Positions 30,595 through 38,915 of a stretch of 64,000 nt of DNA are shown piece by piece. Position 1 is the stretch's first letter. The number at the start of each line of letters is the position of its first letter. Made by a program: the position numbers and the translations under genes. The DNA is from Mesorhizobium sp. B2-1-8 (GTDB lineage Bacteria > Pseudomonadota > Alphaproteobacteria > Rhizobiales > Rhizobiaceae). Below the pieces are notes generated by a model that was not told the DNA's origin, made no database searches, and saw only the letters and a program-made list of their open reading frames with translations. The stretch is from the NCBI RefSeq assembly GCF_006442545.2, contig NZ_CP083952.1, forward strand, positions 4,131,501 through 4,195,500, written 5' to 3'.

Positions 30595-30729
30595 TCCCGC
30601 CTCCTCGATCTGAATGTCGGGGTCTTTTGTGACGGCGGTCTCTTCGCGTCAACCGGTCATGGCGCCACGCGTCCTTGCGACGCGCCTCGACCGATGCTGG
30701 ACCTCAGCTGCCCAATTTGAAGGGGATGT

Positions 30730-30864
30730 CTAGGTCTTGCCGGTGACGTAGCGGACCGCATGGGAAACCTCCCTGACCGTGACGTCGAGATACCGGCCCT
30801 GATTGTAGAGGCCGTCCCAGATCAGGAAGAACGCGATGGCGGCAATGACAATTACATAACGCAT
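30730..30864 (-). CDS. Small single-span membrane protein, 44 residues
   Basis: Reads MRYVIVIAAIAFFLIWDGLY, giving a membrane helix at about residues 3-16, then a basic tail with NQGRYLDVTVREVSHAVRYVTGKT. The pattern of one helix plus a Tyr/Arg-rich tail resembles small proteins conserved in Rhizobiaceae-type genomes, but I cannot name a family. The ribosome site is weak. A longer open frame exists upstream but only this C-terminal part looks protein-like. Confidence 0.5.
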   Translation of the reverse strand: MRYVIVIAAIAFFLIWDGLYNQGRYLDVTVREVSHAVRYVTGKT

Positions 30865-31196
30865 GGCTAAAGCTATCGCACCAGCGCTGCTGCTGCCATA
30901 GGGGTTTTTGATTTCGGGCTGCAACCTTACACAAGGCGTCGGATGCCGGCGCCGCGTGGCACAGTTCAGCTCTCGGCATGCCTCTTGAAGTTCCCCCTCA
31001 TGACGTGGATGATTGTGGCAGGCATTCACTGGAAGCGCTGAAGCTCTGGCCAAAAGGGGTGTGCGCTTTGTTCGAGCCCGCCTGTCGCCGGATTCGCAAG
31101 CTGCCGGTCGAGGCAAGGCGTTCGAACCCGGCGGATGATCCAAGAGAACCGTGGCTCGGCAATTGCACCGACACCACGGAGATCCAGGGGCATGGA
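30865..31196. other. Intergenic region upstream of cfa
   Basis: 332 bp between the divergent small membrane gene and cfa. The frame of cfa stays open through most of it, but the codons have no family similarity. I see no clear palindrome or known promoter consensus; a TGGCACAGTTC sequence near 30956 has a misplaced -12 half and was not accepted as sigma-54. Confidence 0.4.
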
Positions 31197-32453
31197 ATGG
31201 GACACGGGGAACATCACGGCATAGCGCCGGGCGACGCGGTCAGGCTCGATGAATTCAACTTCGCCGAGATCGTCAAGGGACTGCCGGCCAAGGCGCGCAT
31301 GGTACTGTCGGCGGCCATGAACCTGCCGCGCGGTTCGCTGAAGGTCAGAATGCCAGACGGCCGCGCCGTTCTCGTCGGCGGCAAGGCGCCGGGTCCCGAC
31401 GCCGAACTCGTGCTCAAGAACTGGCGCCTGCCGGGCCGCGCCTTTTCCGGTGGCACGATCGGCGTTGCCGAATCCTATATGGACGGCGATTGGGAAAGCC
31501 CTGACGTCACCAGCTTCCTCGAACTGTTCGTGGTCAATTCGGCGATTGGCGAACGCGTCGCGGGCGGCGCCAGCTGGCTCATCAATACGGTCCAGCGCAT
31601 CCGCCACTGGTTCAACGAGAACACACGCACAGGGTCGAAGCGCAATATTTCGGCGCATTACGACCTCGGCAACGCCTTCTACAATGAATGGCTCGACCCG
31701 AGCATGACCTATTCCTCGGCGCTTTATGCCAATGGCGCCGATGATCTCGAGAGCGCCCAGGCCGCCAAGTACCGGGCGCTGGCCAGGGATACGGGCATCG
31801 GCGGAAAGGATCATGTGCTGGAGATAGGCTGCGGCTGGGGCGGCTTTGCCGAATTCGCGGCACGCGAAATCGGCTGCCGGGTTACCGGATTGACCATCAG
31901 CCGCGAGCAGCATGACTTCGCCAAGGCGCGCATCGCCAGGGCCGGGCTGACGGACAAAGTCGACATCAAGTTGCAGGATTACCGCGACGAAACCGGCACC
32001 TACGATCGCATCGCCTCGATCGAGATGTTCGAAGCGGTCGGCGAGAAATACTGGCCGGTATTCTTCTCCAAGATGAAGACCTGCCTGAAGCCCGGCGGCA
32101 CTGCCGGCCTCCAGATCATCACCATCAACGAAGCCGCCTACGACACCTATCGCGCCAGGCCGGATTTCATCCAGCGCTACGTCTTCCCGGGCGGCATGCT
32201 GCCAACGCCGTCCATCTTGAAGTCGCTTGGCGCCACGCATGGCCTTGCCCATTTACGCGAACACGTTTTCCCCGAGGACTATGCCCGCACGCTTGCAGAA
32301 TGGCGCCAGCGCTTCCGGGAGTCGTGGGAGAAGATCGTGCCGCTCGGCTTCGACGATCGTTTCAAGAAGCTGTGGGAATTCTACCTGCATTACTGCGAGG
32401 CCGGTTTCCGCACCAGCTATATCGACGTGCGCCAGGTGGTCTACAAGGCGTAG
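31197..32453 (+). CDS. cfa: Cyclopropane-fatty-acyl-phospholipid synthase
   Basis: SAM-dependent enzyme adding a methylene across the double bond of phospholipid acyl chains, a stationary-phase and acid-stress adaptation. The chosen ATG (MGHGEHHG) gives 418 residues, near the family size; a much longer open frame starts at 30978. The N-terminal domain includes LPGRAFSGGTIGVAESYMDGDWESPD. SAM motif I is VLEIGCGWGGFAEFA (about 209-223), followed by SIEMFEAVGEKYWPVFF and YVFPGGMLP. All core motifs are intact. Monocistronic. Confidence 0.94.
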   Translation: MGHGEHHGIAPGDAVRLDEFNFAEIVKGLPAKARMVLSAAMNLPRGSLKVRMPDGRAVLVGGKAPGPDAELVLKNWRLPGRAFSGGTIGVAESYMDGDWESPDVTSFLELFVVNSAIGERVAGGASWLINTVQRIRHWFNENTRTGSKRNISAHYDLGNAFYNEWLDPSMTYSSALYANGADDLESAQAAKYRALARDTGIGGKDHVLEIGCGWGGFAEFAAREIGCRVTGLTISREQHDFAKARIARAGLTDKVDIKLQDYRDETGTYDRIASIEMFEAVGEKYWPVFFSKMKTCLKPGGTAGLQIITINEAAYDTYRARPDFIQRYVFPGGMLPTPSILKSLGATHGLAHLREHVFPEDYARTLAEWRQRFRESWEKIVPLGFDDRFKKLWEFYLHYCEAGFRTSYIDVRQVVYKA

Positions 32454-32592
32454 GCTGGGCACGCACGTCGACTTCCTTGCCAGCGGCAATATCGGCATGA
32501 TCTCGACATCGCCCTGTGAAGCATTGGCCACGTGGCCGACTGGGGCTTGGGGATGCGACCAAATCTGACCGCCTCCGGCTTTGACGACCGGA

Positions 32593-34572
32593 TCAGAGAA
32601 GGATGCGGTATCTGGCAAAACCAGCTTCACCCTCGCCGGCCGGCTCGATCTTCAGCGACTTCACATCGGCAATGAAGTCCTTTGCCTTGACACCCGTTTC
32701 GAAGACGACACTGGTTCCCGGCAACGGCGCGAACGACCAGTTGCCATCCGCCGAGGGGTTGATGGTGCCTTGGCTGACGACGTAGCGGACGATGACGTCG
32801 CGGTTGGTGTCCGGCGCCTCGTAGATAATCTTCGAGGCATTGATGTCGGGAAAATTGCCGCCGCCGCCGGCACGGTAGTTGTTGGTCGCAACGACGAATT
32901 TCGCGACTGGATCAATTGGCTTGCCGTCGAATTTCAGGTCGACAATGCGATTGGAACCGGCATTGGCGATCCCGCCCTTGGCGTCGTATTTCGGCGGCTG
33001 CGACAAGTCGATCCTGTAGCTGACGCCGTCGATCACGTCGAAATTGTAGGATGGGAATTCGGTGTCGATCAGCGGCTGGTCGGCCTTCCCTGCCTCGATC
33101 TTCTTGAAGATGCCGGCCGACATCTCCAGCCATTCCTTCACCTGCGCACCCGTGATCTCAACCGCGCGAACCGTGTTCGGATAGAGATAGAGGTCGGCGA
33201 CGTTCTTGATTGCGATATCGCCCACCGGCACGTCGGTGTAGTAGTCGGCGCCGCTGCGCCCGCCGGCCTTGAAGGGCGCCGCCGCCGACAAGGTCGGCAG
33301 GTCCTTCCATTGGGTGCTCTTCAGGATATCCTTGAGATACCAGCTCTGCGCCTGGTTGACGATTTGCACCGACGGATCATCGGCCACCAGCGCGAAATAG
33401 GAATAGAGTGGAGCCGAGGTCTTGCCGACAGGGCGGCGCACATAGGCGAGCGTCGCCTCGTGGTCCTGCCCGAGAGCGGCGATGATGCGCTTGTCGTCCG
33501 GGACAGTCGGCTTGTTCTTGTTGTCGACCCGCTCGAAGATCGGCCGTGCCTCCGACGTCGCCGAGACCACTTTCCACTTCGACCCGTCGCGTTCCAGCAT
33601 CAGGTCGATCAGGCCCATATGCGAGCCCCAGAAACCGCCCATGACGGCGGGCTTGCCCTGCAGCGTCCCCTTCTGTGCGTCAACGCCCTCGAGCGCCTGG
33701 AAATCCTTCTTGCCGGGGAAGACCAGGTGCTGGTGGCCGGTGAAGACCGCGTCGATGCCTTCGACACCGGCGACGAAGAACGAGGCGTTCTCCATCATGT
33801 CGCCCTGCTTGACGTCGATGCCGGAATGCGAGAGCGCGATGACGATATCGGCGCCCTCCTCCTTCATCTGCGGCACCCAGGCCTTCGCCGCCTCGACGAT
33901 GTCGCGCGTCTTGACGTTGCCTTCGAGATTCTTGAGGTCCCAGACCATGATCTGCGGCGGTACGAAGCCGATGATGCCGATCCTGATCGGCTGCTCCGCG
34001 CCTGACCCGTCCTTGATCTTCTTGTCCAGGATTATGTAGGGCTTGAGGTAGAGCTTGTCGTCGCGTGGGTTGGCGGCAAGCACGGTGCCCCGGATCAGAT
34101 TGGCGCAGACAAACGGGAAATTGGCGCCGGCCAGCACCTTGTCCAGAAAAGACAGGCCGTAGTTGAACTCGTGGTTGCCAAGTGTCGAACACTCGTAGCC
34201 GAGCAGGTTCATGCCTTTCATGATCGGATGGAGATCGCCCTCCTTCAGCCCCTTCTCATAGGCGATGTAGTCGCCCATCGGGTTGCCCTGCAAAAGGTCG
34301 CCATTGTCGATCAGCATCGAATTGGCGGCTTCCTTGCGCACCGCATCGATCAGCGACGCCGTGCGCGACAGGCCCATCGTGTCATTGGCTTTGTCGGCGT
34401 AGTAATCATAGGGCAGCACGTTCACATGGATATCGGTGGTTTCCATGATTCTCAGATGCGCCTGGTTGGCCTGCGCACGGGCGGAGAAGGGATGAAGCAT
34501 GATTAGCGCCCCTGTGACGGCGGCCCCCGCAAGGAGACCACGGCGAGAGACGGGATGGAGCAGTTGCGACAT
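32593..34572 (-). CDS. cpdB: Periplasmic 2',3'-cyclic-nucleotide 2'-phosphodiesterase/3'-nucleotidase
   Basis: Metallophosphoesterase scavenging nucleotides in the periplasm, 659 residues from the start at 34572. The N-terminus SRRGLLAGAAVTGALIM is a twin-arginine signal ending near AQA. Metal-site motifs are ETTDIHVNVLPYDYY, NGDLLQGNPMGDY, LGNHEFNYGLSFLD, SHSGID and FTGHQHLVFPG. The C-terminal half is the 5'-nucleotidase C domain with RAVEITGAQVKEWLE. It is transcribed alone, convergent with cfa. Export by Tat would mean it folds with metal in the cytoplasm. Confidence 0.94.
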   Translation of the reverse strand: MSQLLHPVSRRGLLAGAAVTGALIMLHPFSARAQANQAHLRIMETTDIHVNVLPYDYYADKANDTMGLSRTASLIDAVRKEAANSMLIDNGDLLQGNPMGDYIAYEKGLKEGDLHPIMKGMNLLGYECSTLGNHEFNYGLSFLDKVLAGANFPFVCANLIRGTVLAANPRDDKLYLKPYIILDKKIKDGSGAEQPIRIGIIGFVPPQIMVWDLKNLEGNVKTRDIVEAAKAWVPQMKEEGADIVIALSHSGIDVKQGDMMENASFFVAGVEGIDAVFTGHQHLVFPGKKDFQALEGVDAQKGTLQGKPAVMGGFWGSHMGLIDLMLERDGSKWKVVSATSEARPIFERVDNKNKPTVPDDKRIIAALGQDHEATLAYVRRPVGKTSAPLYSYFALVADDPSVQIVNQAQSWYLKDILKSTQWKDLPTLSAAAPFKAGGRSGADYYTDVPVGDIAIKNVADLYLYPNTVRAVEITGAQVKEWLEMSAGIFKKIEAGKADQPLIDTEFPSYNFDVIDGVSYRIDLSQPPKYDAKGGIANAGSNRIVDLKFDGKPIDPVAKFVVATNNYRAGGGGNFPDINASKIIYEAPDTNRDVIVRYVVSQGTINPSADGNWSFAPLPGTSVVFETGVKAKDFIADVKSLKIEPAGEGEAGFARYRILL

Positions 34573-34722
34573 GGTTTCTCCTTCTTCGACGACCTGACAA
34601 GCCCTGCCCCGAAGCGAACTTCGCGCCGAAATCGGCTCAAGTCCACTCAAGAAGTCGCACGCATCGGCACGCCAATCCATCAGCAACAGATGACGGCCGG
34701 ATGAAAAGCGCGGTGAAGAAAG

Positions 34723-35994
34723 TCAGGTCTTGTCGTCGTCACCCTGTGTGATCAGCCGGGCGCTGCGCTGGCCTGTGACGTATATCCATAGCCAGCTCAG
34801 CGAAACCGCAAGCCGGTTGCGGAAACCGATCAGGAAATAGATATGGGCGATGCCCCACAGCCACCAGGCGAGCCAGCCGGTCAGCTTGATCCAGCCGAAA
34901 TCGATCGCGGCGGCGCGCTTGCCGATCGTCGCCAGATCACCGGCGTGCTTGTAGTGGAAAGGCCGCGGGCTCGTATCGCCGGCAAGCCTGGCCCTGACGG
35001 TCGCGGCAACATGCCGTCCCTCCTGCTTGGCGGAAGGCGCCACGCCGGGCACCGGTCGTCCGTCGGGCAGCACAAGTGCTGCGTCGCCGATGACAAAAAT
35101 TTCCGGGCTTCCGGGCACGCTGAGATCAGGCTCGACCAATACCCTGCCGGCCCGGTCCGCCTTCGCTCCCAGCCATTCGGCGGCTGGCGAAGCGGCAACC
35201 CCGGCTGCCCACAGGATCGTGCGGGCCGGCAGAACCGTGTCGCCAAAAACCACCCCTTCGGCATCGCAGCGCGTAACGGCCCGGCCAAGTTCGACCACAA
35301 CACCAAGCCGTTCCAGCGCCTTCCCGGCATAATCGGAGAGCTTCGGCGCGAAATTGGCCAGAATGCGGTCGCCGGCCTCGATCAGCACCACGCGCGTCTG
35401 GCGCGTATCGATGTTGCGGAATTCGCCGCGCAGCGTGTCATGCGCCAGTTCGGCAATGGTTCCGGCGAGTTCGACGCCTGTCGGCCCGCCGCCGACGATG
35501 GCAATGGTCAGCAGCGCTTGGCGCCTGGCGGGGTCGGGTTCCCGCTCCGCTTGCTCGAAGGCCAGGAGGATGCGGCGCCGGATGGTGGTGGCGTCCTCCA
35601 ACGTCTTCAAGCCCGGCGCGAAAGGCTCCCATTCGTCATGGCCGAAATAGGCATGGCGCGCGCCGGTGGCGAGCACCAGCGTGTCGTAAGTGACGGCGCT
35701 GCCATCCTCCAGCAAAACACGTCTGCCGGTCCGGTCGACCCCCGTGACATTGGCCAGCAGCGTGGTCGCATCCTTGCGCTTGCGCAGGAGATGGCGGATC
35801 GGCCAGGCCACCTCCGAGGTTGCCAGCGCCGTGGTTGCCACCTGATAGAGCAGCGGCTGAAACAGATGATGGTTGCGCTTGTCGATCATGGTGATGCGCA
35901 CCGGCACGCCAGCCAGAGCGCGGGTGAATTCGAGGCCGCCGAACCCGGCACCGACGACGACGACATGATGTCTGGCATCGCTCATTTCATTCAC
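34723..35994 (-). CDS. Type II NADH dehydrogenase (NDH-2-like)
   Basis: NAD(P)/FAD-dependent oxidoreductase, 423 residues, feeding electrons from NADH to quinone without proton pumping. FAD motif VVVGAGFGGLEFTRAL (residues about 12-27), NAD motif IAVVGGGPTGVELAGTI in the middle, and a second FAD contact IFVIGDAALV with VPGVAPSAKQEGRHVA. A C-terminal hydrophobic patch (LTGWLAWWLWGIAHIYFLIGFRNRLAV) serves for membrane attachment. Divergent from the 5-FTHF cyclo-ligase gene. Confidence 0.93.
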   Translation of the reverse strand: MNEMSDARHHVVVVGAGFGGLEFTRALAGVPVRITMIDKRNHHLFQPLLYQVATTALATSEVAWPIRHLLRKRKDATTLLANVTGVDRTGRRVLLEDGSAVTYDTLVLATGARHAYFGHDEWEPFAPGLKTLEDATTIRRRILLAFEQAEREPDPARRQALLTIAIVGGGPTGVELAGTIAELAHDTLRGEFRNIDTRQTRVVLIEAGDRILANFAPKLSDYAGKALERLGVVVELGRAVTRCDAEGVVFGDTVLPARTILWAAGVAASPAAEWLGAKADRAGRVLVEPDLSVPGSPEIFVIGDAALVLPDGRPVPGVAPSAKQEGRHVAATVRARLAGDTSPRPFHYKHAGDLATIGKRAAAIDFGWIKLTGWLAWWLWGIAHIYFLIGFRNRLAVSLSWLWIYVTGQRSARLITQGDDDKT

Positions 35995-36149
35995 CCTTGA
36001 TGGGCAAGATTGCCTGGCTAGATGTAGGTGTTTTTGTGCAATGCAACAATGGCGGGACAGTGCGCGAGACTCGTCGTTTCATGTCGTGAATGCACATGTT
36101 GTATCGTATCGCGAGGTATAGCGTCATCGAACACGAGATGAGGTGAAGC

Positions 36150-36809
36150 ATGGCTAAAGATCATGACGAACAGGGTCCGGCACAGTATGCCTCGCCGCCC
36201 TGCTTCATGCATGAACTCGATCCCGCGTTCCAGGCACCGCTCGGCGACTGGACCGACGTCAGACGCTGGCGCAAGGCCGAGCGTGAACGCCTGATCGCGG
36301 CGCGCCTTGCCGTTTCCGCCGATGCGCGAACGGCAATGTCGCAACGCATCGCGGAAGGCCTCGACGCCGTGATCGGTGGCATGGCAGGCCGGATGGTCAG
36401 CCTCTACTGGCCGTTTCGCGGCGAACCGGATTTGCGGCCATGGATTGCGTCGATCAACGCACGTGGCGGTCGCACCGCGTTGCCCATCGTCGTCGAAAAG
36501 GGTCAGCCGTTGATCTTTCGCACCTACAAACCGGGCGACCGCCTGGAAAAAGGTGTCTGGAACATACCGATCCCGGCCGAAGGCGATCCGGTGCTGCCGG
36601 ACATCGTCATCTCACCCATTGTCGGCATTGATCCCGCAAGCTATCGGCTGGGCTATGGCGGCGGCTTCTACGACCGCACGCTGGCCGCCATGTCGTTCAA
36701 GCCATTGGTCATCGGCGTCGGCTACGAATTGCAGCGCATCGCCACCATCTATCCGCAGTGGCACGACATCCCCATGGACCGGATCGTGACGGAGGCTGCC
36801 ACGGCGTAA
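36150..36809 (+). CDS. 5-formyltetrahydrofolate cyclo-ligase family protein
   Basis: Converts 5-formyl-THF to 5,10-methenyl-THF with ATP. 219 residues, longer than the usual 180-200 because of an N-terminal extension of about 35 residues (QYASPPCFMHELDP). Family core: WRKAERERLIAARLAV, then VISPIVGIDPASYRLGYGGGFYDRTLA, the nucleotide and substrate motif, near residues 151-177. SD GAGG lies 6 bases upstream. In many proteobacteria the 6S RNA gene precedes this gene, but I could not recognise its fold in the 155-bp upstream gap. Confidence 0.9.
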   Translation: MAKDHDEQGPAQYASPPCFMHELDPAFQAPLGDWTDVRRWRKAERERLIAARLAVSADARTAMSQRIAEGLDAVIGGMAGRMVSLYWPFRGEPDLRPWIASINARGGRTALPIVVEKGQPLIFRTYKPGDRLEKGVWNIPIPAEGDPVLPDIVISPIVGIDPASYRLGYGGGFYDRTLAAMSFKPLVIGVGYELQRIATIYPQWHDIPMDRIVTEAATA

Positions 36810-36849
36810 GTTGGAGCCCGTTTCGAAGCTCGTTCATGTGAGTCATATC

Positions 36850-36922
36850 GAGGTGTTTTCGAGAACCGGAGCGCAGCGGACATTTGGGTCCATGAGCACC
36901 GGAAGCGCAGAAAACGCCTTCA
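36850..36922. repeat. Structured intergenic element with internal direct repeats
   Basis: Two related units, GAGAACCGGAGCGCAG (36861) and GAGCACCGGAAGCGCAG (36894), lie 33 bp apart. They are enclosed by an inverted repeat, AGGTGTTTTC near 36851 and GAAAACGCCTT near 36911. GGAC...GTCC adds an inner stem near 36878. It sits between the convergent cyclo-ligase and Lrp genes. The form suggests a rhizobial palindromic intergenic repeat or a small structured RNA; no second copy was noticed in this window. Confidence 0.5.
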
Positions 36923-36954
36923 GATGGCCATAGGAACGAGGTATCGGTGGGGCT

Positions 36955-37428
36955 CTAGGCCATTTCCGGCTTCAGCCCCATGGCCGTCCGGTCGACGATT
37001 TCGCGCAAGGCGAAGGACGAATTGATCTTCGTTACATGCGGCATCGCCGACAGCCATTCCTTGTGAATGCGCTCGTAGTCGACGAGATCCTTGGCCGCGA
37101 CCCTCAGGATATAGTCGTACTCGCCCGACATCAGGTGGCACGACAGCACATTCGGACAGCGTTTGATCGCCGCCTCGAAATCCGACAGCGTCTTCTCGAA
37201 CTGGCCGGACAGGGATATGTGGACGATTGCAGTCATCTGGTGGCCAAGGGCTGCGTTGGAAAGCCGGGCGTGATAACCGCGGATGGTTCCGGATTTTTCC
37301 AGATTGTCGAGCCGGCGCGAACAGGCCGACTGCGACAGGCCCACCTTTTCGGCAAGGGCTGCGTTCGGCATCCGGCCATCCTTCTGCAATGTCTCCAGAA
37401 TGGCGATATCAATCCTGTCGAGCGGCAT
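36955..37428 (-). CDS. Lrp/AsnC family transcriptional regulator (AldR-like)
   Basis: 157-residue feast/famine regulator. The N-terminal helix-turn-helix is NAALAEKVGLSQSACSRRLDNLEKSG (about residues 23-48), and the C-terminal RAM ligand-binding domain spans about 65-150. It is divergent from ald with 157 bp between. Lrp-type regulators next to ald (AldR) activate it in response to alanine in rhizobia and mycobacteria, so control of ald is the likely role, by inference from position. Confidence 0.93.
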   Translation of the reverse strand: MPLDRIDIAILETLQKDGRMPNAALAEKVGLSQSACSRRLDNLEKSGTIRGYHARLSNAALGHQMTAIVHISLSGQFEKTLSDFEAAIKRCPNVLSCHLMSGEYDYILRVAAKDLVDYERIHKEWLSAMPHVTKINSSFALREIVDRTAMGLKPEMA

Positions 37429-37585
37429 TCTTCGTGATTCCTGCGAATATCAGTGTATTTTGCGCAACGATTATCGAAGGACGCGCTCTCCTGCAAGCGC
37501 ATTCGCAAACACCTGCGCGCCGATTCATGGTTCACTGAAGCAATACAGGGAGTGAGCCCCAGAGGGCCCGGATCAGGAGAAGAAA

Positions 37586-38701
37586 ATGCGCGTCGGATGC
37601 CCCAAGGAAATCAAGAATCACGAATACCGTGTCGGCCTCACGCCGGGCTCGGTCCGCGAATATGTCGCCCATGGCCATGAAGTATTGGTCGAAGCCGGCG
37701 CAGGCGCCGGCATCGGCGCCGATGACAACGCCTATCGCGCCGCCGGCGCCACCATTGCCAAGACGGCAGCCGACGTGTTCGCCAAGTCGGACATGATCGT
37801 CAAGGTCAAGGAGCCGCAGCCCAATGAATGGGCGCAGCTGCGCGAAGGCCAGATCCTGTACACCTATCTCCATCTGGCCCCGGATCCGGAGCAGACCAAG
37901 GGCCTGCTCGCTTCGGGCGTGACGGCAATCGCTTACGAAACCGTGACCGACGATCGTGGCGGGCTGCCGCTGCTGGCGCCGATGTCGGAAGTCGCCGGCC
38001 GCCTGTCGATCCAGGCCGGCGCCACGGCGTTGCAGAAGGCCAATGGCGGCCGCGGCGTGCTGCTTGGCGGCGTACCCGGCGTGCTGCCAGGCAAGGTCAC
38101 CGTGCTCGGCGGTGGCGTCGTTGGCCTCCACGCGGCCCGCATGGCCGCCGGCCTTGGCGCCGACGTGACCATCATCGACCGCTCGATCCCGCGGCTGCGC
38201 CAGCTCGACGACCTCTTCGCCGGCCGGGTCCACACCCGTTACTCGACCGTCGAGGCGCTCGAGGAAGAATGTTTCTCGGCCGACATCGTCGTCGGCGCCG
38301 TGCTCATCCCGGGCGCTGCCGCACCGAAGCTCGTCACCCGCGAAATGCTGTCCGGCATGAAGAAGGGCTCGGTATTGGTCGATGTCGCCATCGACCAGGG
38401 CGGATGCTTCGAGACCTCGCACGCGACCACCCATGCCGAGCCGACCTACGAAGTCGACGGCGTCATCCACTACTGCGTCGCCAACATGCCAGGTGCCGTG
38501 CCGGTCACTTCGGCCCATGCGCTGAACAACGCGACACTGCATTACGGCCTGCAGCTCGCCGACAAGGGCCTGAAGGCCCTGGTCGACGACCATCACCTGC
38601 GCAACGGTCTCAACGTCCACAAGGGCAAGATCACCAACCGCGCGGTCGCCGAAGCGCTCGGCTATGAACTGGTCGAGCCGAAAGCAGTGCTAGCGGCCTA
38701 A
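37586..38701 (+). CDS. ald: Alanine dehydrogenase
   Basis: NAD-dependent L-alanine dehydrogenase converting alanine to pyruvate and ammonia, important for alanine use and export in bacteroids. 371 residues, normal. Opening [20 protein letters not shown], active-site Lys in VKVKEPQ (about residue 75), and Rossmann motif [17 protein letters not shown] (about 170-186). AGGAG lies 9 bases before the ATG. Flanked by its probable regulator and followed by a strong terminator. Confidence 0.97.
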   Translation: MRVGCPKEIKNHEYRVGLTPGSVREYVAHGHEVLVEAGAGAGIGADDNAYRAAGATIAKTAADVFAKSDMIVKVKEPQPNEWAQLREGQILYTYLHLAPDPEQTKGLLASGVTAIAYETVTDDRGGLPLLAPMSEVAGRLSIQAGATALQKANGGRGVLLGGVPGVLPGKVTVLGGGVVGLHAARMAAGLGADVTIIDRSIPRLRQLDDLFAGRVHTRYSTVEALEEECFSADIVVGAVLIPGAAAPKLVTREMLSGMKKGSVLVDVAIDQGGCFETSHATTHAEPTYEVDGVIHYCVANMPGAVPVTSAHALNNATLHYGLQLADKGLKALVDDHHLRNGLNVHKGKITNRAVAEALGYELVEPKAVLAA

Positions 38702-38731
38702 TACACCCAGAAAAAGTCAACTTATACTCTT

Positions 38732-38760
38732 GCCCGCCGGTTTGCTCCGGCGGGCTTTTT
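38732..38760 (+). terminator. Intrinsic terminator after ald
   Basis: Nine-pair GC hairpin GCCCGCCGG-TTTGCT-CCGGCGGGC followed by TTTTT, 30 bp after the ald stop codon. Confidence 0.92.
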
Positions 38761-38915
38761 CTTTGGCGATGATGCGCCAAATCTGCTTCCCAGAAGATCC
38801 ATTGAAGCACGTGCCGTAACGGCACTTCGCCCCCCATTGTTGCATTTTTGTCATACCTGTATTGGCCATCTCCCTGCTAGAAACATCTTGGGCTTATTAA
38901 TTAGGGGTACGGGCT

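Noticed and set aside
30955..30972. TGGCACAGTTCAGCTC upstream of cfa as a sigma-54 promoter
   Set aside because: The -24 half is good but the GC of the -12 half is one base out of place, so the required spacing fails.
30978..31196. N-terminal extension of the cyclopropane synthase
   Set aside because: The frame is open but the 73 extra residues do not resemble the family and would make the protein abnormally long.
35995..36149. 6S RNA gene upstream of the 5-FTHF cyclo-ligase
   Set aside because: The position is right for many proteobacteria, but I could not see the long closing stem and central bubble in this 155-bp gap.
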